Positions 9,385-18,439 of a stretch of DNA of 64,000 bases are shown in pieces. This DNA is from an uncultured Methanomethylovorans sp. GTDB lineage: Archaea; Halobacteriota; Methanosarcinia; Methanosarcinales; Methanosarcinaceae. The stretch's first letter is position 1. Every line of letters starts with the position of its first letter. Where the stretch lies: assembly GCF_963678545.1 (NCBI RefSeq), contig NZ_OY782870.1, forward strand, positions 2,418,001 to 2,482,000. The letters run 5' to 3'. The translations under genes were made by a program, and so were the position numbers. Under the pieces are notes generated by a model. That model was not told the DNA's origin and ran no database searches. It was given only the letters and a program-made list of their open reading frames with translations.

Positions 9385-10256
9385 TACAAATCACCTCCCT
9401 GATCATGCGGATCAAGAATATCACGCATCCCGTCTCCAAGAATACTAAAAATAACAACGAACAAAGTAATAGCCAGACCCGGAAATATGGTCTGATAAGG
9501 CGCAGTTCTCATGAACTCCTTGCCTGCACTAAGCATGGAACCCCATTCCGGAATATCAGCAGGTAGTCCCAGCCCCAGGAAACTAAGAGCTGCCACTGAA
9601 AGAATCACATGTCCAAAATCAATGGTAGCCAGCACTATTATCGGGGCAATGGCATTAGGGATAATATGTTTTTTCATGATGTGCAAGTTGCTTGCACCCA
9701 AAAGTCGCGTTGAAAGAACGAACTCCTGTTCTTTGATAGACAGCACCTGGCCCCTCATGAGTCTTGCATATGAGGACCACTGCACCAGAGACAGAGAAAG
9801 CATGAGATTAATTATACCTGGACCAAGCATCCCCATCATGACCAAGGCAAAAATTATTCCTGGAAAAGCCAGAAATACATCAATTGCACGTGAGATTATC
9901 TCATCCACCAGTCCGCCATAATAACCCGCTATGCATCCCAGACTTATGCCGATAATAAGCGAAAGTACGACAACACCGGCAGCAATGGACAGTGATGTAG
10001 TAGCTCCGTGCATTATCCTGCTGAGCATATCCCTTCCCAGATAATCTGTTCCTAGCAAATGATCCGATGAAGGTGGCAGATTTTTGGATTTAAGGTCGAT
10101 ATCATTGGGATCATATGGCGATAATACAGGGGATGCAATGGCTATGAATACTAATAAGAAAAGCATTGTCATGGATATGAGCATAGACTTTCGTTCAGCT
10201 GCTCTGCAAAGCGTTTCATTTTTCAATATACGGGTAATCATTGATCTTTTTTTCAT
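9381..10256 (-). CDS. ABC transporter permease, DppC/NikC type
   Basis: The 291-residue inner-membrane permease has about six helices and an N-terminal extension ending with the motif LGTDYLGRDMLSR typical of the OppC/DppC/NikC class. The EAA loop that contacts the ATPase is visible as VLSTRLLGASNLHIMKKHIIPNAI. It starts four bases after the other permease stops, so the two are co-translated. Substrate could be nickel, a metal chelate or short peptides; sequence alone does not separate these. Confidence 0.92.
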   Translation of the reverse strand: MKKRSMITRILKNETLCRAAERKSMLISMTMLFLLVFIAIASPVLSPYDPNDIDLKSKNLPPSSDHLLGTDYLGRDMLSRIMHGATTSLSIAAGVVVLSLIIGISLGCIAGYYGGLVDEIISRAIDVFLAFPGIIFALVMMGMLGPGIINLMLSLSLVQWSSYARLMRGQVLSIKEQEFVLSTRLLGASNLHIMKKHIIPNAIAPIIVLATIDFGHVILSVAALSFLGLGLPADIPEWGSMLSAGKEFMRTAPYQTIFPGLAITLFVVIFSILGDGMRDILDPHDQGGDLY

Positions 10257-10260
10257 AAAA

Positions 10261-11205
10261 TCAACCGTACCTTATGCGTGGATCAAAATAGGTATAAAGA
10301 ATATCCACTAGGAAATTCACAAGCAGGAACATTGTGACAATCAGAATTATACAACCTTGTACTACTGGCAGGTCCCTGGCAGTAATGGAATTCACAAGCA
10401 AACTACCAATGCCCGGCCATGCAAATACTTCCTCTATGATCACAGAACCACCTAGCAAATGCCCCATCTGAAATCCAAGTACCGTTATCACAGGCAGCAT
10501 GGCATTTTTCAGGGCGTGGCGCGTGATTATAACTCTTATGGGAAGCCCTTTTGCTGTAGCAAACCTGATATAGTCCTGACCAAGGGTTTCAAGCATGCTG
10601 GTTCTTGTAACCCTCATGATAGATGTGGTAGAATGAATAGAAAGTGCCAAGGAGGGCAGCAAAAGATTCTCAATGCTCCCATAACCTGTAATTGGGATCA
10701 TTTTAAGCTTCACGGAGAATATCAGCATCAACAGCAAACCTACCCAGAATCCCGGCATTGATACCCCAAAAAGACTTACGAAACGCAGCAAGTGATCAGT
10801 AAACCTATTCTCTTTCATAGCTGAATATATACCCAAAGATACGCCACTGAGAATAGCTATTGACATACTGGTCATAGCTAGAATGATAGTTGCCGGAAAG
10901 CGCAATTCAAGCAAATATAGTACTGAGCGATGGTATACATAGGAAGTTCCAAGATCACCATGCAGCAAACCTGTCTGCATCCACCTAAAAAATTGCAGAT
11001 AAAGAGGATCATTGAGATTGTACCGTTCTGAGATCTTCGCAAGCTCTTCGTTGCTGACGCTTTCTTCAAGTCCGACAAAAGTGTGTTTGAGTATGATTTC
11101 CGGCGTACCGCCTGGTATAACGTTCATTAGCATGAAAGTCATCATGCAGGCGATAAATATGGACAGGAACATGAAAAGAGTTCTTTTTAAGATATAGCGG
11201 TACAT
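10261..11205 (-). CDS. ABC transporter permease, DppB/NikB type
   Basis: The 314-residue permease begins with the diagnostic N-terminal segment MYRYILKRTLFMFLSIF and the PGGTPE loop of the DppB/NikB class. It has about six helices and the EAA-type loop YIRFATAKGLPIRVIITRHALKNAMLP split over residues 210-236. It follows the binding-protein gene after a 115-base gap that contains a terminator-like hairpin. Expression is therefore probably lower than that of the binding protein, a common arrangement for ABC importers. Confidence 0.92.
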   Translation of the reverse strand: MYRYILKRTLFMFLSIFIACMMTFMLMNVIPGGTPEIILKHTFVGLEESVSNEELAKISERYNLNDPLYLQFFRWMQTGLLHGDLGTSYVYHRSVLYLLELRFPATIILAMTSMSIAILSGVSLGIYSAMKENRFTDHLLRFVSLFGVSMPGFWVGLLLMLIFSVKLKMIPITGYGSIENLLLPSLALSIHSTTSIMRVTRTSMLETLGQDYIRFATAKGLPIRVIITRHALKNAMLPVITVLGFQMGHLLGGSVIIEEVFAWPGIGSLLVNSITARDLPVVQGCIILIVTMFLLVNFLVDILYTYFDPRIRYG

Positions 11206-11254
11206 CTGACTGCCTCAACTTTTGAGATGAAATTATTTAGGGAATAGCGAGATA

Positions 11255-11292
11255 ATAAAAGGAAAATGAAAGCACCGGAGATCCGGTGCTTA
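11255..11292 (-). terminator. Terminator/attenuator between binding protein and permeases
   Basis: A perfect hairpin with stem AGCACCGG/CCGGTGCT and a four-base loop lies at 11271-11290. On the minus strand it is followed by the T-rich run TTCATTTTCCTTTT. Its position after the binding-protein stop fits partial termination, giving more binding protein than membrane components. Confidence 0.7.
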
Positions 11293-11320
11293 CAGTATAT
11301 CTCGTCCATTTAGTTCAGTT

Positions 11321-12934
11321 TCAGTTCTCCATATACATGCCGGCGTTTATGCGATAGTCGTGGGCAGTGGGATCAAAGACATAGCCTTTGACTTTGTCAG
11401 TCTTCACAATGGCACAGCCATAGTATGCCACTATGATCATGGGCTGTTCCTCGTAGACAATGGCTTCTACCTCATTGAACTTCTTGTAGCGAGCATCCAG
11501 GTCAGTGATGTTCCTTGCTTCATCTATCAAAGCATCTACTTTAGGGTTGGAGTAACCCGGACCATTATCGGGACCACCGGTGTAATACCAGTTGTTTAAC
11601 ACATACTCCGGATCCGGAACCATAGCAATGTTGTAGGCTGCAAGGTAAAGATCCCAGTTACCACTTTTCTTGTTGTCATCAATGGCACCCATATCCATAA
11701 CTTCTGCATTCACTTTAATTCCAAGATCTTTAAGTTCGGCAGCTATGGTCTCGGCCATGGGTGGCAATCCAGGTCTTTCAGCATAAGTCATGAAGCTAAA
11801 TTCAAGATCCTTACCATCCTTATCACGAATTCCATCATCGTTAGTATCCACCCATCCTGCTTCTGTGAGCAACTCTCCGGCTTTTGCGATATCCTGCTTA
11901 TAGGGTGTGAGGTTCTTGTTAGCCCATACCATTGTGGGAAGGAAAGGACCTGCTGCTGGCTGACCTACATTGTAGAGCACATGTTCCACGATGTCATCTC
12001 TGTCTATAGCATACGAAATAGCCTGTCTGACCCTTACATCATCAAGAGGCTCATGGGCTAGATTCACTTCTATCCTATAGACACGGGGAGTCATGTATTT
12101 CTCCACGTTTATACCATCCAGGGCATCGATGCGATTAGTTTCACTGTATGGAACGTCAACTGTGAAGTCCACATCTCCACTTTCAATAGCCATTGCCCTC
12201 GTATTTGGATCAGGAATACCTTTGAGTATCATTTTGTCAAGACCAACTTCTCCTCCCCACCAATTCTTGTTCTTCACTACTGTAAGTTCACCGGTCTGTT
12301 CATTGAAAGACTCAAATGCATATGGACCTGTACCAATGGGTTTGACAAGCTTACCCTGTGCATCTACTGATTCACTGCTGATTATAGCTGTATTTGGATA
12401 GTGTAACACACCAGGAAGTATGGGGTTTATGTCAGTTGTTTTAATTTTAATGGTGTAATCATCAACAACTTCTATGGATTCTATTTTTAGCATGGAATTG
12501 ACCCTTGGGCTGATATTCATGACCCTTTCCAGAGAGAACTTGACATCTGCTGCAGTCATCTTGCTGCCATCATGGAAAAGAACATCATTTCTAAGGTTGA
12601 ACTGCCAGGTCTTGTTATCCAGTCGCTCCCAGGATGTAGCAAGAGCCGGTTTAAGTGAAAAATCTTCATTTGCGCCCACAAGTGTTTCAAGACATGCTGC
12701 TTTTTCACAAAGTACAGTACCGTCTTCTGCGGGATCAATGGAATCTATGACCCACATTTCGCCAAGCACAAGAGTGCTTTCGTTGTGCTGTGTGTTTTCA
12801 GTACTGCTCACATTCCCTGTGCTTGCTGCATCAGAGGAACTGGAAGTGCAGCCCGACATCATGACTGAACATACCACAACCAACATCAATATTAAACTCA
12901 ATAAGTTATTCTTTTTCATATCATTCATCCCCAT
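11321..12934 (-). CDS. Lipoprotein substrate-binding protein, SBP_bac_5 (peptide/nickel) family
   Basis: The 537-residue protein starts with a lipoprotein-type signal, LILMLVVVCSVMMSGC, with Cys near residue 29 followed by a serine-rich linker. The mature domain has the family pattern: LVLGEMWVIDSIDP, LATSWERLDNKTWQFNLR, FHDGSKMTAADVKFSLERV, and a C-terminal PMIIVAYYG region. It captures the substrate outside the cell and delivers it to the permeases. The ATG at 12934 or an internal ATG at 12919 could be the start; the latter leaves a tighter signal peptide. It lies 12 bases after a methyltransferase gene. NikA-like and DppA-like proteins cannot be told apart here. Confidence 0.9.
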   Translation of the reverse strand: MGMNDMKKNNLLSLILMLVVVCSVMMSGCTSSSSDAASTGNVSSTENTQHNESTLVLGEMWVIDSIDPAEDGTVLCEKAACLETLVGANEDFSLKPALATSWERLDNKTWQFNLRNDVLFHDGSKMTAADVKFSLERVMNISPRVNSMLKIESIEVVDDYTIKIKTTDINPILPGVLHYPNTAIISSESVDAQGKLVKPIGTGPYAFESFNEQTGELTVVKNKNWWGGEVGLDKMILKGIPDPNTRAMAIESGDVDFTVDVPYSETNRIDALDGINVEKYMTPRVYRIEVNLAHEPLDDVRVRQAISYAIDRDDIVEHVLYNVGQPAAGPFLPTMVWANKNLTPYKQDIAKAGELLTEAGWVDTNDDGIRDKDGKDLEFSFMTYAERPGLPPMAETIAAELKDLGIKVNAEVMDMGAIDDNKKSGNWDLYLAAYNIAMVPDPEYVLNNWYYTGGPDNGPGYSNPKVDALIDEARNITDLDARYKKFNEVEAIVYEEQPMIIVAYYGCAIVKTDKVKGYVFDPTAHDYRINAGMYMEN

Positions 12935-12946
12935 TCACAGTTGAAC

Positions 12947-13708
12947 TTATTTGCAACCGTAAATTAGATAGTAACCATATTTGTGCCCTATCCGCTTATG
13001 CCAGGGCATGTAGCGTCTCTGGATATCACGGATGTATGTGATATCCTGTGATCTTATCTCCTTAAGACCTGCGTTATTGAGATAACCTGTAGATCTCTCA
13101 AGAGGTGTGCCTCCTGCATTTGGAAGTGCATCATTGAGCTCATTTGAATAGTAGCCTTTCCAGGGATTTTTCTTCTCCATCACCATGACACCGACATTGC
13201 TGACAAAACGTCTTAACTTCGTGTCCATGGAACCGTCATCCCATAAGCCATCGATGATAATCACCCTCCCCCCTGGTTTGATAACTCTTTTCCAGTTGTT
13301 TACTGCATCCTGCGGATGCGGCAGCGTCCATAGCAGATGGCGATTGATGACGACATCAAAATATCCGTCATCAAATGGCGGATTTTCAGCATCTCCTAGC
13401 TGGAAATTGATCTTAAAACCGCGATCTTTAGCTTTTATCCTTCCCTTTTCCATCATTTTGTTGGAAAGATCAAGCCCTGTGACTTGATGTCCCATGCTTG
13501 CCAGAAGCAGGCTGATCTCACCTGTACCGCAGCCAACATCCAAAATCTTCAGTTTCCCTGTAGGGAATACTTTGTTAAAGACACTCTTCCAGGCTTTGGC
13601 CTCTTCATCACTTTTCACAGCATGCCCATGCTGTGTATCATAGCTAGTGGAAGAATCATCCCACATGCTGGTGATTTCCTGCTTTATTTTATTGTCTGGT
13701 GTTACCAT
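12947..13708 (-). CDS. Class I SAM methyltransferase heading the transporter operon
   Basis: The 253-residue protein has the SAM-binding motif ILDVGCGTGEISLLLA near residues 56-71 and a clear strand 4 motif (DVVINRHLLWTLPHP). It is the first gene of a six-gene minus-strand operon with the peptide/nickel transporter and lies 12 bases before the binding protein. Such linkage suggests that it modifies the transported molecule or a chelator made for metal uptake. That is inference; no nicotianamine-synthase-like gene is visible in the window. The last 60 residues are rich in Tyr, Arg and Lys and have no motif that I recognise. Confidence 0.87.
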   Translation of the reverse strand: MVTPDNKIKQEITSMWDDSSTSYDTQHGHAVKSDEEAKAWKSVFNKVFPTGKLKILDVGCGTGEISLLLASMGHQVTGLDLSNKMMEKGRIKAKDRGFKINFQLGDAENPPFDDGYFDVVINRHLLWTLPHPQDAVNNWKRVIKPGGRVIIIDGLWDDGSMDTKLRRFVSNVGVMVMEKKNPWKGYYSNELNDALPNAGGTPLERSTGYLNNAGLKEIRSQDITYIRDIQRRYMPWHKRIGHKYGYYLIYGCK

Positions 13709-14050
13709 GCCAGCATAAATGGCAATATAGTATTAATAATTTATTTTTTCGTAATAAGTTATATTAAAATTAACTTTATTAATCTGACGTAAAACATTAA
13801 ATAATAAAATTACTTTGCATTTGTACCAGCTGTGTACTGCATTATAGAAGGGAGGCAAAAAGTTATCCATTTGAACAAAAATAAGAACCTAAAAATCAAT
13901 TAAACCACCTGTTTATTTCTGTACATTCACTTATATTCAATTACTTTACAATAGAATAAAAAAAGATATAAATAGGAGAACATACTAATCAAAATATGGG
14001 GATAAACAACCACCAATGATAGGAAATATTATTTCAAAGAGGTATAAAAT
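13709..14050. promoter_or_regulatory. Divergent AT-rich promoter region with an inverted repeat
   Basis: This 342-base region separates the transporter operon from the DUF1699 gene. At 13752-13781 an interrupted palindrome has arms TAATAAGTTA and TAACTTtATTA around nine bases, a plausible operator or promoter element for the minus-strand operon. A TATA-like AGATATAAATAG near 13967-13978 fits the rightward gene. A CAAAGAGGT ribosome site lies before 14051. No gene is seen. Confidence 0.45.
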
Positions 14051-14281
14051 ATGAAAATAAGGGTTATTAATTCCAAAGAAGAAATTCACGCAGTAAATCA
14101 AAACGAAGAGATTGTGCATCTTACATTCAAACCACACAATACAGATATATTAACTCTTATTATGCAATATCCACAAATTAAAGCACTCCAAATTTCAAGT
14201 GCTTATCATAGAACTATATCTAATTATGTAAAGAAATGTCTTGAAATACGGGGTGTCAAACTGCTTGAGATTGACATGTAA
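14051..14281 (+). CDS. DUF1699-family protein, C-terminally shortened
   Basis: The 76 residues match the N-terminal half of DUF1699, a family I know mainly from Methanosarcinales: MKIRVINSKEEI, then VHLTFKPHNTDILTL, then a YHRTISNYVKK helix. Family members as I recall them run to about 130 residues with a GDVWGHRKDI region; here the match ends at LLEID and a stop follows. The stop lies 20 bases before the left end of a degraded insertion sequence, so the missing half was probably lost with that insertion. A GAGGT ribosome site is present. Function of the family is unknown. It may be a pseudogene. Confidence 0.7.
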   Translation: MKIRVINSKEEIHAVNQNEEIVHLTFKPHNTDILTLIMQYPQIKALQISSAYHRTISNYVKKCLEIRGVKLLEIDM

Positions 14282-14301
14282 TTAAAGCGAAGATATAAAA
14301 A

Positions 14302-14955
14302 TCATTTCAAAACTTCGCTCACACATTTTTCCAACACAACAGAAAGCATACAATAGCTAACAATCCTTTGAAAACCACATTAAGACCTCCATATCTGCTT
14401 GTCAGTTTTTTAAATCCCATCTTTAACCATACAAAGAATCGTTCTATAGTCCCTCTGTAATGATATGTTTCTCATTAAATCGAGTATTTCTTCCTTTTTC
14501 CTTTTACTGTTACTTTTATTGATCGGGATGTTACTTTTGATTGCTCTGGACCTTAAATACTGCCTTATCTGTACGTCATCATACGCAGCATCTACCAGAA
14601 CTTCAATGAAATGCTGTCGGTAGTGCTCATTTCCAGAAGCTATTTGAATTGTAAGCAGAATCCCGGAGGGATTCCATAATCCCATTTAAGATACCTTCCT
14701 CAGACCACCTTTTTAGCCTTCTGCATGTTGTATCTGAACCATAACCTTTTGGCATATCACCCCACCTACAACCAGTTATCAGGACAAAGAGAATGCTGTT
14801 GATGACCTACGGTCATCAGCTCTCTTTCTTCCAGTTAGTGGTTGTGCAGGCAAATGTAGTTTAATAAACTTCCATTGTTCATCAGAAAGCTCTCTGAATT
14901 TCATTCAAATCGCATACGATTATTATAGAAAATAGTAATTATACTTTTGAAATGA
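14302..14955 (-). mobile_element. Degenerate IS5-like insertion sequence
   Basis: The ends carry an 11-bp inverted repeat: TCATTTCAAAA at 14302-14312 and TTTTGAAATGA at 14945-14955. Between them lies a frameshifted transposase on the minus strand. No target duplication is obvious. A second inverted repeat (AGCGAAG at about 14286 and CTTCGCT at about 14313) straddles the left end and may act as a terminator for the DUF1699 transcript. Confidence 0.7.
14319..14904 (-). pseudogene. IS5-family transposase pseudogene
   Basis: Pieces in different frames add up to a DDE transposase. The N-terminus reads MKFRELSDEQWKFIKLHLP followed by GRKRADDR. After a frameshift come FVLITGCRWGDMPKGYGS and a C-R-R-L-K-R-W motif. 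A further piece has VLVDAAYDDVQIRQYLRSRAI, and the C-terminus has IERFFVWLKMGFKKLTSRYG, the typical E-containing motif of IS5-type enzymes. The part between the N-terminal domain and the second catalytic Asp is deleted. The element cannot be active on its own. Confidence 0.82.
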
Positions 14956-14976
14956 GCTAAATAATAAAAAAATAGT

Positions 14977-15159
14977 TCAACGTGAAAACTGTAGGTCACA
15001 TTTTGTATCCCCAAAGTATTCACCTTGAGCCTTGCCCCCAACAATAGTTCTTATTCTGTTGGGCTTAAAACAAACAGGGCATCTACGAACGGTTTCATGA
15101 TTTTTAAGTATTACGAAAAACTCGTTCCTACAATGATAACATTCTACTACTGTACTCAT
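14977..15159 (-). CDS. Small zinc-ribbon protein
   Basis: The 60-residue product has two cysteine pairs, CYHC near residue 8 and CPVC near residue 28, spaced as in a zinc ribbon. The rest is charged and has no membrane segment. Proteins like this are often nucleic-acid binding or are accessory subunits, but I cannot name a family. A GAGGG lies before the ATG. It sits between the dead insertion sequence and the chemoreceptor promoter. Confidence 0.6.
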   Translation of the reverse strand: MSTVVECYHCRNEFFVILKNHETVRRCPVCFKPNRIRTIVGGKAQGEYFGDTKCDLQFSR

Positions 15160-15557
15160 AAGTAGCCCTCAAGTAAAAAAGAGATTTTTAAGTATATAAG
15201 TATTTCATTTTGAACATGTTAGAAATAATTGGCTTGTATACAAAAGATTACGTTTGAACTTATATAAATATCCTACAAATATGCATAGATGTGTACATAT
15301 ATACATCTGTATACCGGAGCATATCTTTGAGTATTAAGATCAAGTGGCGAATTTTATTATATATATATAATATAGATATACTATAATTTTAGCTGTGAGT
15401 ATAATTTGTTAAGATTAAGCAATGCAAAGTAGAGATAGTCTACAGATAGATATATATTATATGAATAAATAAAATGATAAATATACTAATAGCTGTACTA
15501 ATATATAGCTCCTAGAATTGTTCGTTAACACACCAACATTTTACAATCAAAGAATGA
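15160..15557. promoter_or_regulatory. AT-rich divergent promoter region
   Basis: This stretch of nearly 400 bases is very AT-rich with many TATATA runs (for example 15358-15390). It separates the minus-strand zinc-ribbon gene from the chemoreceptor. Several TATA-like sites occur, such as CTTATATAAATAT near 15258-15270, and no single one can be chosen. No gene or structured RNA is evident. Confidence 0.4.
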
Positions 15558-17618
15558 GTGAACAATATGGATTTCAAAAACATACCAATCAGCCGCAAGA
15601 TCATTGCGATGGCATTAATCTTAACCATATTACCTGCAACAATTGTAGGACTTTATGCATATGAACAAACATCAAGTGCTATTCATACACAGCTAAACGA
15701 AAGATTGAATGAGCAAGTTAAAATGGAAAAGCAGTATATTGATGCTGTTTTTTCTGTTGGCGAAGAAGCTCTTCAATCGAATATAAAGATTGCTACTAAT
15801 AGCTTCTATTCCCGAGGTAACCCTAAAATATCCGACGGTAAGATGATGTTTGGTGACTATATTGTCAATGGCAATTACGATATTGCTGACAGTATAAAAA
15901 AGGAAACCGGAGGAGAAGTTACTGTTTTTCAAGTAAATGATGGTTCTGCAACCCGTATATCTACAACTGTACTTGATTCAAATGGAAAACGTGTAGTAGG
16001 AACTACTGTCTCAGATTCTGTATACAATACTGTTGTACAAAAAGGGCAAACTTATGAAGGAAGATTTGATGTCCTTGGGGAACAATACCTAGGAACATAC
16101 ACCCCAATAAAGGATGAATCGGAGAAGATTATAGGTATAATGTTTGCCGGTCTTCCGGAAGAACACTATCGTCTCATTGTTAAAGAACAAATGAATGGGA
16201 TCCAGTTCGGTGAGACTGGATACATGTATGCGATGGATTCTACAGGAAAACTCATAATTCACCCAACTAAGGAAGGAGAAAGCCTTGCTGCCGAAACTTT
16301 TGCAAAAGAAATGATTGCAAATAAAGAAGGACATATCATATATAACTGGCAGGGCAGAGACAAAACGATGGCTTATACGTACTACGAACCTGCTGACTGG
16401 ATAATTGCATCTGGTACATACATCGATGAGTTCGAAGCTCCAGTAGTTGCTATACGTAATGGCATCATCGGTGCAGTTGCTGTATTCCTTGTGCTGGGTT
16501 CTGCCTTTGCATTCCTGATTAGCAGATCAATCTCCAGTGGAATTAATAGCATGGTAAAAGACTTCAACCAGATATCATCTGATGCTCTTGAAGGAAAGAT
16601 CAATACTCGAGCGAGTACTGACGTGGGTGTGGATTTTGTCGCTATACCTACAGGACTGAACGAGATACTGAAATCCCTCACAGATGTTATCAGTGTGGTC
16701 AGTGTCAACGCAAACAATATAGCTGTAACTGCAGAGGCGATGTCTGCATCTATAGAGGAAACAACAGCTGCATCTGAACAGATCTCTCAAACTGTAAATG
16801 AGCTTGCAAAAGGTTCACAGAACCAATCCTCAAAAACAGAAGAGGTCGCGCATGCAATGGCAGATATGACTCAGACTGTCCAAGATGTCGCATCTAATTC
16901 ACAGAAAGCCGCAGAGACTGCATCCCAATCTGGCGATATAATTCAGTCTATGAGCAAATCGGCTGGAGAACTCATCACAAAGATGGAAGCAATCCAAAAA
17001 GCTGAGGTTGATGCTAGTGAGGTTATTAAGGAGTTGGATCAGAAATCCAACCAGATAAGCGAAATAGTGAGCCTGATCACAAATATAGCAGATCAAACTA
17101 ACTTGCTAGCCCTTAACGCTGCCATAGAAGCCGCACGCGCAGGGGAGCACGGAAGAGGTTTTGCAGTAGTTGCTGACGAAGTCCGGAAGCTAGCAGAAGA
17201 TTCTGGTCATGCTGCAAAACAAATTTCTGGTCTTATCCATGACATACAGAAGGGAACAAGCAATGCAGTTAGCTCTATCCGTAAAAGCTCTGAAGAAGTT
17301 ACCAACGGTTCTGTTGCTTTGAATGAAGCTATGAGCAATATGAAGAATGTAGTGGAGGCTGGCAACAGTATTGCTCTAATGGTCCAGGAAATTGCAGCAG
17401 CTGCAGAAGAACAATCCGCATCAATAGAAGAAATTACGTCTTCAGTAGAAGAGGTAGCAGCTATCTCAGAGGAAGCAGCCGCTGGAACTCAAGAAGCTTC
17501 AGCTGGAGTGGAACAGCAAAATGCAGCCATGCAGGAACTTTCCAAGAATGCACAAGAACTGGCAGGAATGGCTGCAAGTATGCAGCAAATGGTTGCAAAA
17601 TATATCCAGAATAAATAA
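15558..17618 (+). CDS. Methyl-accepting chemotaxis protein with Cache sensor
   Basis: The 686-residue receptor has a first membrane helix at about 14-33, an extracellular double Cache-type sensor at about 35-290 ([49 protein letters not shown]), a second helix at about 292-315, a HAMP segment, and a long coiled-coil signalling domain. The kinase-binding hairpin tip is intact: [20 protein letters not shown] followed by [15 protein letters not shown]. Ligands of Cache sensors are usually small organic acids or amino acids; none can be named here. Start is a GTG at 15558 or an ATG at 15567. No che genes are in the window, so it must work with a chemotaxis system elsewhere. Confidence 0.95.
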   Translation: MNNMDFKNIPISRKIIAMALILTILPATIVGLYAYEQTSSAIHTQLNERLNEQVKMEKQYIDAVFSVGEEALQSNIKIATNSFYSRGNPKISDGKMMFGDYIVNGNYDIADSIKKETGGEVTVFQVNDGSATRISTTVLDSNGKRVVGTTVSDSVYNTVVQKGQTYEGRFDVLGEQYLGTYTPIKDESEKIIGIMFAGLPEEHYRLIVKEQMNGIQFGETGYMYAMDSTGKLIIHPTKEGESLAAETFAKEMIANKEGHIIYNWQGRDKTMAYTYYEPADWIIASGTYIDEFEAPVVAIRNGIIGAVAVFLVLGSAFAFLISRSISSGINSMVKDFNQISSDALEGKINTRASTDVGVDFVAIPTGLNEILKSLTDVISVVSVNANNIAVTAEAMSASIEETTAASEQISQTVNELAKGSQNQSSKTEEVAHAMADMTQTVQDVASNSQKAAETASQSGDIIQSMSKSAGELITKMEAIQKAEVDASEVIKELDQKSNQISEIVSLITNIADQTNLLALNAAIEAARAGEHGRGFAVVADEVRKLAEDSGHAAKQISGLIHDIQKGTSNAVSSIRKSSEEVTNGSVALNEAMSNMKNVVEAGNSIALMVQEIAAAAEEQSASIEEITSSVEEVAAISEEAAAGTQEASAGVEQQNAAMQELSKNAQELAGMAASMQQMVAKYIQNK

Positions 17619-17624
17619 GCACTA

Positions 17625-17676
17625 AAATCTCATCCGGCTTTTCCTGTCATCCCGGATGAGATTTCACTTTTTCTTT
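17625..17676 (+). terminator. Terminator after the chemoreceptor gene
   Basis: A perfect 13-bp stem, AAATCTCATCCGG at 17625-17637 and its complement at 17652-17664, is followed by CACTTTTTCTTTTT. It begins seven bases after the receptor stop codon. The form is that of an intrinsic terminator. Confidence 0.75.
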
Positions 17677-17729
17677 TTGGCTTAAGTCTTAATTAGTATG
17701 AATTCGTATTTTAGTTAGGAGGGATTATT

Positions 17730-17954
17730 ATAGCCAAACTGCAGATAATGAAATGTAGAGACCTGGGTTTTAATGATGATTTCATTGTCATAGAACAAGA
17801 CCGTGAAGTTGCAAAGAAGAAGATGATGGACCATATATTGGAAAAGCATAAAGAAGAGTTTGAAATTCTGTCTACAATGCATCAGGATGAAATACGCTCA
17901 AAAATGGACTTTCTCCTGACCCGTGGTTGTGGTTGCGGAGTCAAAGAACTTTGA
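17730..17954 (+). CDS. DUF1059-like small protein, probable non-AUG start
   Basis: The product resembles DUF1059 proteins: the core MKCRDLGFNDDFIVIEQDRE continues into an amphipathic helix (MMDHILEKHKEE) and ends with a GCGCG motif. The first ATG is at 17748, but the strong ribosome site AGGAGGG at 17717-17723 is too far from it. The same frame is open upstream, and an ATA at 17730 sits six bases after the ribosome site, giving an N-terminus M-A-K-L-Q-I-M-K. ATT codons at 17724 and 17727 are alternatives. I therefore propose a non-AUG start. Function of the family is unknown. Confidence 0.65.
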   Translation: MAKLQIMKCRDLGFNDDFIVIEQDREVAKKKMMDHILEKHKEEFEILSTMHQDEIRSKMDFLLTRGCGCGVKEL

Positions 17955-18078
17955 AACTATTCACTTGATTAAGTGAACAAACTTAGTTATTATCTAATCA
18001 CTGGTAATAGAAAGTGCCTGGTTGGACATCTTATTGTACCTGAGAACAGGACGTTTTTCATTAGATTTATATCTGATG

Positions 18079-18381
18079 TAGCTTTTTAGGATACCGGAGA
18101 GAGGAAGGGCGGCTTCCGGGCCAATGGCCTGAGGAAAGTCTCCCCACCATCTGAACACACGAACACTTGTAAAGGGTGTCTGGCGAGAGCCAGGGCTCTG
18201 GCACAGAAACGATACCACCCCATACCAATGCAATGATGCCGGAAGGTTGAGGTCGTATGGAAGTGGATGGAACGGTGAATCCTCGTGGGTGCAAGTCAGA
18301 AGTAGGGATAAACGGTGTTCGGACCGTCCCCGAAGTTAACGACGCTTAGCTGAATGCCGCAACTGCAAATGCCACAAGCTA
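18079..18381 (+). ncRNA. rnpB: RNase P RNA, archaeal type A
   Basis: The catalytic RNA of RNase P matures tRNA 5' ends. The conserved P4 strand reads TGAGGAAAGTCTCCCCACC at 18130-18148. The conserved ACAGAAACGATACC follows near 18200-18213, the region GGTGAATCCTCGTGGGTGCA lies near 18274-18293, and the 3' conserved GACGCTTAGCTGAATGCCG is near 18341-18359. GCGGC and GCCGC close the P2 stem, and TAGCTT (18079) pairs with AAGCTA (18376) as a possible P1. The exact ends are uncertain, because a TATA-like sequence at about 18066 could place the 5' end some 15 bases later. Spurious open frames on the other strand should be ignored. Confidence 0.9.
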
Positions 18382-18439
18382 TTTCTTTAGCGCCATGCGT
18401 TAAGAGATCTTTGCAGTAACAGAAGGGAGCTTACTCTCC

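Noticed and set aside
12474..12944. A 156-codon plus-strand open frame
   Set aside because: It lies opposite the binding-protein gene and shows no domain or ribosome site.
18067..18294. Open frames on the minus strand of 75-79 codons
   Set aside because: They run across the conserved RNase P RNA and have no ribosome site or homology that I can see.
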